A stretch of 64,000 bases of DNA, from positions 66,664,118 to 66,728,117 of the forward strand of contig CM060190.1 in NCBI GenBank assembly GCA_030549335.1, read 5' to 3'. Source of the DNA: Pontederia crassipes. Its lineage: Eukaryota; Streptophyta; Magnoliopsida; Commelinales; Pontederiaceae. The translations under genes were made by a program, and so were the position numbers. Shown in pieces: positions 1 through 13,927 of this stretch. Position 1 is the first letter of the stretch. Each line of letters starts with the position of its first letter. The notes beneath the pieces are model-generated. The model was not told where the DNA came from, ran no database searches, and saw nothing but the letters and a program-made list of their open reading frames with translations.

Positions 1-30
1 CAGAGATACAACCGGCAAATTAAATTAGCA

Positions 31-245
31 GAGTGCCTCAAAATTCAACTTCTTCAAGTGGCGTAAAAAACAGTTGTGAGTTACCATCAGAAACACACAC
101 GCGCCCACCTGTAGATGTTAAAGAGAAGAAGAGAGCTGTAAATGTTGGTAGAGCCAAGGACAACAGAATCCTGCCCAATGGAAGAGGACAGTCTTCAGGA
201 CAGGGCTGGACTGGAGCTGGTTTCGACGTTGATACCGCGACGTGA
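31..245 (+). CDS. Last exon of an unrecognised gene (partial)
   Basis: An open frame of about 71 codons ends at a stop at 243-245. In-frame stop codons just upstream, followed by a TTAGCAG acceptor-like sequence, suggest the exon starts near 31 and that the rest of the gene lies left of the window. The peptide is hydrophilic, rich in Ser, Lys, Arg and Gly, and ends in GWTGAGFDVDTAT, which looks like the low-complexity C-terminal tail of a plant regulatory protein. There is no catalytic motif, membrane segment or zinc finger. I do not recognise the family. The call rests on composition, the acceptor and the lack of a better frame; a chance ORF of this size is possible. Confidence 0.4.
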
Positions 246-1176
246 TGCCGTGCGTTTTTCAGGTTTTTTTTATGCTGTCTGACATCCATGTGCGCAACAT
301 AGACAAAGGACATAGAATTAAGATACTGTTCATTCTTACTGTTCTCCAAACTCTACTGTGTTCTTCACCACCTTACCCTTTTTCAAAATCTTAAATGAGA
401 CTGTAATTTGATCTTTATGATCGTTCAACTTACTGAGTTACTTCATCATGTGCACTTCATACTAGATTTGATGTGTGTGCGATGTGGATGTGGTTGAGCA
501 CCATCTAGGGAAAATTTGGATAGACGTCACTACGCGGGCCATGCCAAATTAGTGGCTCCCCAATTTGTAGTAAAGATTTCCTGCACTCATTGCAACCTTC
601 TCCTTCAATCTCAATCGAATCACCAATATTTGGAAATTGTTGACACTTTAATATTTCACAAGGGTCGTGCATCATCCAGAGTGCACACAAGATATGTTAT
701 GATTGCAACTTTGATGCAAACCCCAACCATGACATAACATGTGCCTTGTTGGTTGTACTACACTCCTTTCAATTCAATATCACTCAAATATACAGTAAAA
801 GTATAACGAAGTACACATATATTACCTCGAACAGTACTAAAAGGCTAAGCACAAACGATGAAAAAAATGGTCACGCAACGCATAATTGCGTAAGCGAAAA
901 CGTTGGGTACAAAAGAGAACAAAATTAGTGACCCATAAGTGAAAATGAATAATTCTATCTGAGGACTGGGTACTTTGTGGTACCTGCATTTGCTTGCCAC
1001 TAATCGTCAGGTTCCCTTTCAAAGTGGCAATAATTATTTGATAATGCCCCAACCAAGAACTGATCCTGTTTTAGATCTTAACACATGATGGAAAGATAAA
1101 AGACATCCTTGTCGGAGAAACATATTCCCTCCCATATATACATATGTATAACCAAATTATTGTCCATTAGATTTGT

Positions 1177-1179
<3 letters not shown>

Positions 1180-1209
<30 letters not shown>
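1180..1209. repeat. (TA)n microsatellite
   Basis: About 15 uninterrupted TA dinucleotides in AT-rich intergenic DNA. Confidence 0.9.
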
Positions 1210-1213
<4 letters not shown>

Positions 1214-1898
1214 GTAAATATCAATAACTATAATATAAATATATGCTTACAATTTATATAAGCTCATTTAGTTTCACATAATATTGCTCCAATTTTATTG
1301 GATGTCTCTGAAGAGAAGCAATATCACAATAAGGTCGACAGTGACCTTTTATCTAAAAAAAGCTAGATGATATCCGATGCTTAGAAGAAAAATATACAAA
1401 TGTATAAGTTATGAATGGAAGCATATATTTCAAAATTTAGCATAAATTTTGAAAAAAAAATTTAACTCATTTGTTACTCAACTATCATCATCGTAAAATA
1501 AAATCTTAAGTCTTCTTTTTTTTATCACTCGTGAAAAAGTCAGTAAATTTTAGTTTCTTCAATAATAATTACGCATGTAGTAACTGATGGTTCTGATAAA
1601 ATGTATTATGATTGTGATTTTTTTAATATTGAAATTCAAAAGATATTCTTACGTCGAAAGTCAATCTCGTTCGAGCGATACAATTATGTAAATTTCCAAA
1701 TGATAGGAATGCAAGTTTGAATTCTGAAAGCATATTTGTAGAGGAAATGAATTTTATAATATAATGCCGAATATGAAAATATGTTGTAATTCATAGAACG
1801 CTTTCTAGAATTGATCTTTTTAGTTTTTCGTACTTCTGAAAATATATAAAGAAAAATAGTTGATAGCTACTTCAATCATTATACTCACTTATCTTCAT

Positions 1899-1900
<2 letters not shown>

Positions 1901-1933
<33 letters not shown>
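1901..1933. repeat. (TA)n microsatellite
   Basis: About 16 uninterrupted TA dinucleotides in AT-rich intergenic DNA. Confidence 0.9.
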
Positions 1934-1934
<1 letters not shown>

Positions 1935-2124
1935 CAATAATAAATTATGCTGACCCCACTAAGATTGTCAAGATCTTAATCTATTTTATGGTTTATCCTA
2001 ACCGATTTCAATATCATTTTGATAATTTTATATATAAGATTTATAGGATATTAATTTTAATTATACAATTTTATAATGTTATTGAAGCATATATGATCTC
2101 ATATAATTATTAAAAATAATTAAA

Positions 2125-2225
<101 letters not shown>

Positions 2226-3214
2226 TTCATATAAAATGTAATATTAATTTTCAGTATTATTATTATGTTTTGATATAATTTATAAAAATTAATATAGGTA
2301 TGATTTAATGAAATTCAATTTAATGTCTGACTGTGACAAATTTATTAAATTATAGAGTTTATCTTTCAATATATATGCATATATGTATTTTATTAATAAA
2401 TATGTTCATAAGATCCTTGATGTTATGATCTCTTGTTATCCTGTTACTATCTCAGTTAATATTTCAATTTTAACAACATTGGGCCCCACTAACTCAAATT
2501 CAATTAGATCAATTTGCATTTTTGTTAAGTGGAATTTTAACCAAAACTCAACAGGATGGATATGAATTTCAGTTTTGAAATTCCGATAACCCGATGACAT
2601 TTTTTTTTTCAAATTGAACAAAAAAAAACTTAATATAAACTTTGAATTTTAGATATGTTAAAAAAAGCACTTTACATTTATGAAAACTAATTTATTTTTT
2701 TTTTAAATAGTACTTTTGCTTTTAAATGCAATAGAATTAATGCTGAATATTGTGAAAGTAAAAGAAAAACGAGGACCCAATTCAATCTAACACAACTTGC
2801 TTTATGATTATTTATGTTTGATAGTAAATATTTTTTTACTTTTTTTTTAAAAAAACTCTTCAGTGTCAAATGTTTTTAGTATCTATTTAGTGTTCAACGA
2901 CAGATCCTGACCAAATTAATTGTCTTAAAAATTGAACTGGGAGTGACTGATATCGGATAGCTCATGTGGATCCATTTATTTATTTTTTCGCTGAAACCAC
3001 GAACTTAATTTTCTCATTCGATGGTGATGTTAGTACATGTGTCATTGCTATTTGGATAGCTCCTGTGGATCCATTGGTGTGGAACCCCACGTGATGGCAT
3101 GGCATGCATTACTAAGGTATTAACCACAGTGTAAGCCATTGCTGTCGGTGTAATAAATTAATCAATCGAATGCATTATTTAACCACACTTTGCGAGACAA
3201 AGTGGAGCTGACGC

Positions 3215-3938
3215 AATGTTATCAAAATCGGATCGGACGGTCGGTACAATCGATTTAATCACAAATCGATCGGTAATTCGGTTTGGTTTATTATTAAAAT
3301 TATTTTTGATGTTGAACCGGCCAAAATCGATTGAATCGGTCGGTTGAACCGGGCTGGTTGAATCGGTTTAACCCGGTTGAAATTAAATTTTTAAAAATAA
3401 AATTTAAAAAATGATAAAAAATAGGAAAGTTAAGAAAGAAAAAAGCAAAAGAATATGAGAAAGGTAAAAAAGGAGGAAGTATGATGTGTATAAAATTAAA
3501 TAGGAAGTGAAATAGAAAAGGTAAGTATTCAAAATAGATTAACATTAAAATGAAAAATTATTAAAGAGCATAAATAAAGAAAATAAAAAGGAAAGTGTTA
3601 AAAGAAAAAAAGAAATAAGAATAATTTAGGATAAAATTTATTAATATAGCATCTAGCATTAATAAATAATAGATATTAAATTAATAATAATCTATTTATA
3701 TTTATATGTTAATCATTTTTATTTATCATTATTAAATTTTTTTAATAAATAAAATTATGTTATATTAGTTTTTATTATTTTTAATATGTTATTAGTACAA
3801 TATTCATATATTATATCATATAACTTATATTATATCCTTGTAATTATTATAAATAATATCATTTTAATAAAATTTGGTTCAATCCGGTAGAATCAGTAAG
3901 GAGTCCGATCCGATCGCCGGTCCGATTCTGAAAACATT
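3215..3938. mobile_element. Mutator-like MITE, 724 bp
   Basis: The two ends are imperfect inverted repeats. The left end reads AATGTTATCAAAATCGGATC and the reverse complement of the right end reads AATGTTTTCAGAATCGGACC. They are flanked by GAGCTGACGC (3205-3214) and GAGCTGATGC (3939-3948), a 10-base target duplication with one difference. The interior is AT-rich and non-coding, and GC-rich subterminal stretches such as CGGTCGG and AACCGG sit near both ends. Terminal repeats plus a 9-10 bp duplication fit a non-autonomous Mutator-superfamily element. The one-base difference between the duplications suggests an older insertion. Confidence 0.75.
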
Positions 3939-3948
3939 GAGCTGATGC

Positions 3949-6785
3949 TTTTCGAACATATTGGCCATTAATTAATGGAGTTCGAACCCTATGGGCACAT
4001 CTCACGTTCCTCAATCGGAACAGACGGTGCACCTTGTGCTAAACGAGTAAACGCAAGCAAACACAGTGGCCACTCAAACCATACGAGTGTTCCAAGATTA
4101 AACTCTCGAGAAGTTTTTTTATATGTATGGAGAAAAATGATGAACTTAAATGGCAACAATTTTCGGGCAACTCTTGTTCTCTCTCTGCAGTTCAAAATAA
4201 TCTTTTCTTATTATTTTAGGTGTGTGCATCGATTTTTGGATTGACAACAAATCAAACTTGTGCAATGTCAAATGTGTGATATATAGTGTGCTATCACATC
4301 AAAGTGGTAGCACTGTGCGCCCCATAACTTCACGCCGTCTGATCTAAGATGGACGATCCTAATGAATGCATACCAGTATGAATGGTTTCTCCTCTCTCCG
4401 TCTTGAGCGGTTCGCACGTCATTCACCTCTCGCGTGCCCGATTCAGCAAATTGCAAAGTAGGTAGAAGGCGGAGGCGAGCGGTCGGTGATGGGCGATGAC
4501 GCTTTCTACATGATGATGGAGCTCCAAGGGCTGCGTGACGACAAAACTCCTCCACCCATGCGACGATGGAGCTCTGCACGATAACGGTCGGATCGGAGTA
4601 TAAAGCTGAGATTTAATAATTTAAAAGTGTGGGGTTCATTGTATATATGAGTAAGCTGACCACTCATCTTATGGCATGCCAAAAAAGAAGATCTAGATTT
4701 ATGTTATTAATTAAATTTATAACATATACAATTAGGTAGATTCAATTATTTAAAGGATTATTTCTTCAAACCTTTCTTAAAATATAGCATACTTTTTATC
4801 TGACCTTATACTAACAAATATGTTGATCAATCCTCTAAACTTCTATAATTTCACGATAATTCTTCAAACTATTTTCTATTAAAAAAATGACATGCATACT
4901 CATTGACAAGATATACTATAATAAAAAAGGTTAAAATAAAAAATTATTGATCCATCCTTTTAGGCTTTTATAATCATGATATATTTTACTTGTTTTTTCT
5001 TCAAAATGTAATCCTCCGCCTCCTCTCCCCACCTTACAATGGGAAGGACGCTCACCACCCTCTCAAAGCCCCCTTCTCCTTCCTCTCCCTTCTATGGACT
5101 CGGTTGACACGGACAACATTGACCTGCTCAGTCTGGAAAAATATTCAGCACAAGTTAGATTCGACTCGAGTTAGATTCGATCCAAGATCGAGTCTGATAA
5201 TTAAAATACCCAATGAAGTTCACAACCTAAAACGTGACTTTTGACTCGACCTCGAGTAATACATTTTTTATAATATTTTTATATTAAATCTAACAACAAT
5301 GACATGTGACCCATTAACTCGTGAATTGAAAAAATAAAATCCCTTAATCCCTAATTTTGAATGCTAGGTTGAACGACATCCCATGCCACTACTATGTTGC
5401 ATCTCCATCACTGATGTGTTGTCGTCGTTGTCACCGCCGCTCCTCATTTAATGTTGTCCTACTGCCGTCGGCCTACTACCACCGACTTGAGTCCCTCATA
5501 AGTTCGATATCTCCCTCTCTCTCTCTCTCCTTTTCTCTTTCTCCTCTCTCTCTCTCCCCCTCCCTCCCCGCACGAGGCCGCAACAAGGTTCTTTTTTTCT
5601 CACGACTCTCCATTTCCCTATGGTCTGGTCCCGAGTTTGCTCTACCCTAAGAGGAGGACCTATCTTTTTGTTTTTCTGTATAAATTAAGTAAAACAAAAA
5701 ATATCATTACTTTTTTTAAAAGAATGTTAAAACAGTTACTTTAAACATGCGATTTAATGAAAGTCAAGGCTAAGTGATTGACTTATAAAAGATTCATAAG
5801 TTTAGAGGGGTGCTGGACTTTCTTTTAATTCAGAATTATGCATGCTTAACATATTCTCATAACGTTGCCTTATAGTATTTCCTCTCTCGTAGGAAACAAT
5901 AATGATAGTGCATATGAAGGGTGTCAAAATAATCAAGATTTTATACAATGATGGTACTAGAGTTTATATAATTTCATAGACAGTCTTAAAAATTATAGAA
6001 TTGAATAGCGAAACTTAAAATCCTAATTATTGATATTATTTGATAAAATTTTCCTATTCATTTTTTAAGTTACACATCAGTAATTCATATTTCTATTAAT
6101 TATTAAATCATACCATATCAAAACATAAGAAAATAAGAAAATATATCAAAATTTCATCTAAAGTAATTAATATTATCATGACTATACTTTTATTATTATT
6201 TAAATTATTATAATAATCATATGAGATTGCATAGAATTACAAGATCATTTGAACAAAATTAAAATTATAAAATCTTCAAGATAAGTTAAAAAATCAATTA
6301 TAAATAATGAAATTAAGTATGTTATAGTTGTCCAAAATCTTTCATAATATGTTCAAATTTTCTAGCCTCTGTTTGGACTAAATTTGATATGTTATGGCTG
6401 TCCAAAACTTATGAAATACATATTGATGAAAAGCTCTTGAAGTTTAGTTTCTGCACATATGGATTTATCTTAATTGGAGAAATATAGAAAAAAGTTATAG
6501 ACCTATAGTTATGCTGTCTCAAGCAGTATCATAGATATAATGAAAAATATGCATAAAATAGGAAAGGTAAAATTTTGATATGAAATTATATTATGTTATA
6601 AAGGACTTTTATAAGATATGTAAATATAATCTAGAATGACTAAAAAATGCCTCGTGTAGAGTCTGTTATACATGCTTTAATTCTAACTCGTCACATTTAT
6701 CTATTGTTGAACTTTAATATTATTGTCATGGCTACATCAAAATTAGATTTCATTGTAAGGGCTACTTGAGTGTTATTTCCCATTA
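3949..6785. other. Gene-free stretch
   Basis: This stretch is AT-rich with two more GC-balanced patches near 4,300-4,600 and 5,350-5,660. Short frames cross these patches on both strands but none resembles a known protein. The second patch contains a CT-rich tract. I see no convincing gene or complete transposon. Confidence 0.5.
5511..5571. repeat. Imperfect (CT)n tract
   Basis: A pyrimidine-only tract of CT repeats interrupted by TTTT and CCC, followed by a GC-rich patch. Confidence 0.85.
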
Positions 6786-6793
6786 TTTTGATG

Positions 6794-8449
6794 TAAAGAT
6801 GGAAAAATAAGCCGTGTTGATCAACTCGTGTCTAATCGTGTCGTAGGGCGTATCGTGCCAATAAGAAAAATTTCTATCCTAACACGGCCCAAGCTCGACC
6901 CGGTCGGGTTGAACGACGCTTTTTTTGCTCTTTAAAGTTCAAACTTTCTAATTTTCAATTTAATTTTTATATAGTATAATTAGTATTATTCTATAATATA
7001 TAATATATGACTTTAATGACTACTTTAACTATTATTATATCATTATATAATAATTAAGTCATTCATTCATAAATATTAAGTAAATAAATTTGTAAAATGA
7101 ATAATTGAGTAATAACTAATAAGTTATAAGAATGTAAGTTATAAGTTATATTAATATTATACATAAAATTAATTGGTAAGTATTTAGTAAATATATATTA
7201 TATATAATTTATTGTATAATTCATAATAGCAGAATATCATAGTAGTATACTAGTATAGATATTAGATAGCATACTACTAATTTACTATATATTAAATTAT
7301 AATTATGTTATACTAGGTACATTAATATTTAACTATCTATAACTAAGTTACTACACACACACAAAGTTGTAATTATGTTATACTAAGTAAATTAGTACTT
7401 AACTATTTGTAACTAAGTTACTATATACCAAGTTGTAACTAAGTTATACAAAGTAAATTAGTACTTAACTATTTTATAACTTAGTTATAACTTATATTCT
7501 AATCTACTAATTACTTATAACTTAGTTGTATAATTCATAATAGTAGAATATCATATTAGTATAAAACTATAATATTAGTAGTATAGATAGTTAAATACTA
7601 AATTATTATATACTAAGTTATAAGATGAATTCATGACCTTGTGTTTGAGTATCTGCATAAAATCAAGTTCTAAGATTCTATAATGAATGCAGAAATTTAG
7701 GATTTTCAAACACTTATGATGTTCATAAAAAACTTTTAGTTCTTGCGATTGAGATAGCATTCTCACACCAACCTTTATTTAGACCCATTTCAAGTGAAAA
7801 GACAGCATCATTTCTTTGGTGTTTCACTATGTAGACCCATTTTAAATGCCAAAGATGCAGCATTTTCTCTCGAAATGAGTCTACAACATTTGTTGTGAGA
7901 ATGCTATCTAAGTTATGCAATGAAAGAAGGGGAGATTGAGAGAGAGAACGTGAGACACGAAGAGTGAGAGGAGAGAGATTGAGAAAGAGAGGGAGAGAGG
8001 GTGAGGCGGAGCCGCGAAGGGCACTTGAATGAAGAGAAGAGAGGTTTGACGAGTTTTTATAGGATTTAAACATGACTTACGTTCGCTTAAACATGACGTG
8101 TGTTGTCCTCTTTACGCTTGTGTTCATTTTGTCAAATCACTCATGTTCATGTTAAGTCATAATTTTCATTCAAATAAGTAACACGAGCTGTATGATTTTA
8201 GTGTGGGTCGTGTTTTTGCGTAGTCTGTGTTGGTGCGTGAAAAAAACTCGTGCTATGTCGTGCCGAGACCATATTCATCGTGCTCGGGTCGTGTCATGCC
8301 CACACTGCAAATGCGTGACTCAACACAAAATGGCACGGACACAGTCCATTTTTCGTGCGCGGGCTGTGTCTGTGTCGAGCCGGACCAACATGAATTTTGA
8401 GCTAGCCGATGACATGCCGGACCGTGGTTCGTCCAAAATTTCATCTCTA
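6794..8449. mobile_element. Non-autonomous hAT-like element, 1.66 kb
   Basis: The left end is TAAAGATGGAAAAATAAG and the reverse complement of the right end is TAGAGATGAAATTTTGG, so the short terminal repeats are imperfect. Flanks are TTTTGATG (6786-6793) and TTATGATG (8450-8457), an 8-base duplication with one mismatch. Both ends carry clusters of CGTGTC, CGTGCC and GGCACG motifs over about 100-250 bases, the kind of subterminal array that hAT transposases bind. The core is extremely AT-rich, made of degenerate repeats around TACTAAGTTATAA, and encodes no transposase. The superfamily call rests on the 8-base duplication plus the subterminal motifs. Confidence 0.65.
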
Positions 8450-8457
8450 TTATGATG

Positions 8458-9379
8458 CAACCTAGAAAGGATATGCATGTTCAAATCATAAGTAGGGCTA
8501 AAATATAATAATCATGATTGATGTATTATCATATTGAATAATCAAGGATGGCTCATTGAAGGGACACCTCCAAGAATTAAAGGTGTGAACACACTCCTAA
8601 TTTTTATGTGAAGGCTACTGATTGGGTCTGACTAAAATCAGTACAAGTATTATGGCCTTATAAAAAGAAGGGTATAGTGATTTCTTCTGTTGTCAAAAAG
8701 AAATGAAAGACATTTTAGAAAAAAAAAAGGTAGACTTTTTGGAAGACATATATAACTTATGATTAAATTAAAATCACGAAGAATATGAAATGTGCTAATA
8801 TAGGAAAGACACCTATAGTAATATATTATGATACGTTAAGAAATATTTGGCAACATGTTTGTAAATGATAATTGCACGATATAATGTTGGATTGTATGTA
8901 TTTGTACTTGGACCATGTATTAGATGCAGTCATATAATACATATGAACTGATTTTTCACATATTCTAATTAGATGAATTTTCTTTGTAGGGAAGAAGTTT
9001 TATCGAAGGTGGTGCCGCACACAACAATAAGTGACTGTCCATAGTCAATTAGTAGACTTGATTGTGGTACAATTTGTATTATTAAGTTTTTGAAACTTAT
9101 ATTTTGCGCGTCGATTTTAAATGAAATGTTGAATTCTTATGAATCAGTAGAATTTGCTTTCTTTGTATCAGGTTTCTTTTTGTCGTAGTTAATTTTTTGG
9201 ATATCCACTCAAAACTTCTGATATATAGAATTACTAAGAACAACCTTGCCGACCAAAGTTAGTTGTCTTGGTGAATTTTGTTGTTCATTACGTTCGGAAG
9301 AACACCTTCTACGTGTCGGACACAAATTTATTTATGTGAGGGTGTCGTTTTCCGGGCATTGCACAGGAGTTCCGGCCCC
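8458..9379. other. Gene-free stretch before the Copia insertion
   Basis: This is moderately AT-rich sequence with no long frame and no recognised protein. It directly abuts the target site of the Copia element. Confidence 0.5.
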
Positions 9380-9384
9380 ATTCT

Positions 9385-9823
9385 TGTTAGAGTTGGTGAA
9401 TACTTCAGGGCCCCTTGTTTCTCACACCGGGTTCGCCCACGTGAGCTTAGGGGAATCTGAGTATTACCCAATTAACAGTATTGCTGGCGTACGAACGAAA
9501 GGGGGGGTTCGGGGGGCCCCGCCCCCCGACGGCGGTCCCAAAACCTAGACGGGTTTTGGGCTTTTGTTTAGCCGGCCCGTGTGGTTCGGATTAGGTTTTT
9601 TATCTGTTTGTTTGGGTTTTAAACCCGGTTTGGAGAGGCTATTAATAGCCTAATTTCTGATGTAATTTGGGGTGGCGGCTGTAAACCTAAACGATATAGT
9701 GGAACCTCTTTGCAGGACGTAGCCCTAATCTCAAGGGTGAACCTGGGTAAATTTCGTGTGTCTCCTCTATTTTTCTGCAATCTCTCTGCGATCTTCTCTC
9801 CTTGTTCTCGGATTTTCCCATCA
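9385..9823 (+). repeat. 5' LTR of the Copia element
   Basis: 439 bp, matching the 3' LTR at all but about two positions. It contains a GC-rich inverted stretch (GGGGGGCCCCGCCCCCC) and an AT-rich segment before the putative transcription start. Confidence 0.95.
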
Positions 9824-12800
9824 ATTGGTATCAGAGCACAGGTTGTTCGAGGAATTAGGGTTTATTCGAGATGTCAGGAGGATCGCGAATCGAGATAGAA
9901 AAATTTGATGGAACACGATTTGATCTCTGGAAGATGAAAATGGAGGATCTCCTTTGTGATCGAGATCTTTGGATGGCAATCGAAAAGGAGAGACCAGGCA
10001 TGGAGGCGGCGAAGGTCGCGGACGAGGCCTCCTCCAGTCAGGCAGATCCAAAGGCGATCGAAGAGTGGGATCGGATTGATAGAAAGGCGAAGGGTTTGAT
10101 TCGGCTGTGTCTCGCGGATTCAATTCTTACGAATGTGATGGGCGAACCTACTGCCAGAGATCTGTGGAGGAAGTTAGAATCCCTATATCAAAGTAAGTCG
10201 TTGGTTAACAAGCTATTTCTGAGGAAGAAATTGTACAATCTTCGGATGCAGGAGGGTGACTCATTTTCTACCCATCTTTATAACTTTAACACGGTGATCA
10301 GTCAACTTGTATCAATCGGTGTTAAGTTTCAAGATGATGATAAGGCAATAACATTGCTCTGTTCGCTGCCGGATTCATGGGACAATCTGATTGTTGTGAT
10401 TGGTGGCGGGGATAAAGAACTTTCGTATGAAAGTGTATGTGCTGCCTTGTTATCAGAGGAAATACGGAGAAAGGGATCAGCAAGTTCTGGTAAAGAGGCG
10501 CTGGCGGCCAGAGGAAGGCAACCAGAAAGGAATCAAAATCAGAGAGGGAGATCCAAATCTCGTGGGCGTTCGAAGAGTAAGGATAAGAAGGTGCAATGCT
10601 GGAGATGTCAAGAGTGGGGCCATCTGAAGCGAGATTGCAAAAACAAGCCGGTTCATAAGAAAGAAGCGGAGTCAACCTCGGACAAAAAGGAGGCTGAGGC
10701 AGGAGATATGTATGTGGCTTCTGCATGTACGGCACAGTCAGATAAAGATGTCTGGCTTATCGACACTGGTGCTTCGTACCACATGACACCTCATAAACAC
10801 TGGTTCTGTGAATATGAGGAGTATAATGGTGGGGATGTCATGCTCGGAGATGACACTGCGGTTCAGATTGTTGGACGTGGCAGGGTGAAGTTGAGGATGA
10901 ATGATGGCACGGTGAAGACTCTACCAGATGTGATGCATATACCACTTATGAGCAGGAGTTTATTATCTGTTGGTACAATGGCTGACTCGGGTGTTATATT
11001 CAGTTGCGATAAGGATTCGTGCAAGATGATCAGAGGATCGATTGTAATTGCACGAGGGGTTCGCTATGGCACGTTGTACAAGTTGCTCGGAGAGACAGTA
11101 TCTGTGGGCTGCGGATTTATTTCTGAAGAGGCCAAAGAAGATGAAGACAGCAAATCTATGTTGTGGCATCGGAGATTAGGCCATATCAGTGAAAAAGGAC
11201 TCTCCACTATAGCATCAAGTCAGATGGTAGAAGGAGTTCCGGATTGTTCTGTGGGCTTCGGGTTCTGTGAACATTGCCTCCATGGAAAATAGAACCGAGT
11301 CAGTTTTCAACACACAGGTTCAAGAGCAACGAAGATTCTCGAACTGGTTCATAGTGATGTCTTTGGACCAACTCCGACTCCATCTATTGGAGGGTCCAGG
11401 TACTATGTTTCTTTTATAGATGATTTTTCGAGATATAGTTGGATTTATTTTATCAAGAATAAATCAGATGTATTCGATAAGTTTCGAGAATTTAAAGTTT
11501 TGGTGGAAAATCAATTGAGCTGCAAGATCAAGGTCCTTCGTACAGATAATGGAGGTGAATTTTGTTCAGATAAGTTTGAGCATTTCTGCGTGGACAATGG
11601 TATTGCTAGGCAGAAGACAACTCCATATACACCTGAGCAGAATGGAGTAGCTGAAAGGTTAAATCGGTCACTCATAGAGAAGGCCAGATGTATGCTGAGT
11701 TGGGCTGAATTGGGGCAAGAATTCTGGGCAGAAGCTGTAGCCACAGCAAACTACCTGAAGAACCGCTCACCGACCTCATCAGTGAAGGATCAGACACCTT
11801 ATGAGGCAATGTTTGGGAAGAAGCCAAATTTGTCTCATGTTCGGGTGTTCGGATGTGACGCATATGTTCATATACCCAAGGAAAAGCGGGGTAAGCTTGA
11901 TAGTAAATCTGAAAAGAACATATTTGTCGGATACAAGGAAGGGATCAAGGGCTACAAACTGTGGAATCCAAAGTCAAGGACTATTGTTTATAGCAGGGAT
12001 GTTGTTTTCCGTGAATCACGTTCCCAAGTTGAAGTTCAAAAAGGTGATGAACCTAAGAAAGTGGTAGTGCTTGAAGAAGATTTTGATTCTGAAACTTCAG
12101 AGGTGGATGCACAAGATACTTCAGTTGAGTCTGTTATAGAACTAGATCAAGAGGACTCGGTCAATGAAGTTGAAGATGCAGATTCAGATGAAGACCCGGA
12201 TATTGGTACTACCATACCAGTTCTCAGGAGATCGACACGAGAAAGAAGAGCACCTTTGAAATACTCTCTTAGTGCTCTGAGTTCGTTTCATGCTTTGAGC
12301 ATCATCGGAGAAGAACCTAGTTCTGTAAAAGATGCAAGGTCTATGGATGATGCAAATCAGTGGGAGCTTGCTATGGCAGATGAGATGCAGTCACTGGATA
12401 AGAATGAAACATGGAGTTTGTGTAAATTGCCTAAGGATAGAAAGGCAATTGGTTGCAAATGGGTGTTCAAGCGAAAGCTGAAACCGGATGGGTCTGTAGA
12501 GAAGTACAAGGCGAGGTTGGTAGCTAAAGGATACTCTCAGGTTGAGGGAGTCGACTATGATGAGATTTTTTCTCCCGTGGCGAAAATGACTTCAATCAGA
12601 TTTGTTCTAACTCTGGCAGCAGCATATAATCTTGAGGTGGAGCAGATGGATGTAAAGACGGCATTCTTTCATGGGGACTTGGAGGAAGAGATATATATGA
12701 GGCAACCAGAAGGCTTTGAAGTTCAAGGTAAAGAAAAGCTGGTGTGCAAATTGAAGAAGTCTTTGTATGGATTGAAGCAGTCGCCAAGGATGTGGTACCA

Positions 12801-13927
12801 GAAGTTTGATACGTACATGCTCGAACTCAAGTTTGTACGTTCAGATTCAGATCATTGTGTTTATGTGAAGAGAGTTGGAGATCAGTTTGTCATTCTTACA
12901 CTGTATGTGGATGACATGTTGCTGATTGGAAACAGTATGAAGATGGTGAATTCAGTGAAGGGTTTGTTGGCCAAGAAGTTTGAGATGAAAGACTTGGGAC
13001 CAGCGAATTTTATTTTGGGTATGCAGATTAGTAGGGATCGGCAGAAGAGAAAGTTGTGGCTAGGACAGGAGAAGTACATAAAAGAAGTGTTGAAGAAATT
13101 TAACATGTCGGACTGCAAGCCAGTGGGTACTCCTATGTCTCTAGGAACCAAACTTTCTGCAGAGCAATGCCCGAAGACGGATGAAGAAGCCGAAGAGATG
13201 GACCGTGTGCCATATGCAAGTGCAGTGGGCAGCTTGATGTACGCCATGGTTTGCACGCGTCCAGATATAGCCCAAGCAGTGGGAGTCTTGAGTCGGTATA
13301 TGTCTAACCCAGGCAGGGAACATTGGAATACTATCAAGAGAGTTTTCAGGTACCTTCGTGGAACTTCAGATTTTGCTTTGTGCTTTGAAGGTGCGGGAAA
13401 AGGAAAGATGCTTGATATTGTGGGCCATGTAGATGCTGATTGGGGTGGAGACATTGATAGTAGACGGTCCACTAGCGGATATGTTTTTACATTATTTGGG
13501 GCTGCACTAAGTTGGATGAGCAAGAGACAAAGCGTGGTGGCACTTTCTTCTACAGAAGCAGAATATATGGCTCTTACTCATGCTGCAAAAGAGGCCATAT
13601 GGATACGACGGTTGTGCTTGGAGCTCGGATTTGAGCAAGGTGCTATAGAGGTGAGATGTGATAATCAAGGTGCTATTCAGTTAGCTAAGAATCCCGCATT
13701 TCACTCACGCACAAAGCATATTGACATCCAATACCACTTTATTCGGGAAAAGGTGGAAAAGAAAGAGGTTCAGCTTGAAAAGGTTGATACAACAGAGAAT
13801 AGTTCTGATTTTCTGACTAAAGCAGTTACAAGTGTAAAGTTTGAGTGGTGCTCTACTGCTGTCGGATTGAAGAAGAATGTTGCTGGCAAGGCTCTCATTG
13901 GTGTGAAGTATCCACCAAGTGGGAGAA

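Noticed and set aside
505-690. Minus-strand frame with a CNECRKSL zinc-finger-like word
   Set aside because: A single Cys pair without a partner pair, no supporting exons; insufficient for a gene call.
3300-3545. Phe-rich frame on minus
   Set aside because: It lies inside the non-coding body of a MITE and reflects base composition.
3970-3990. GTTCGAACCC resembling a tRNA T-loop
   Set aside because: No acceptor or anticodon arms can be folded around it.
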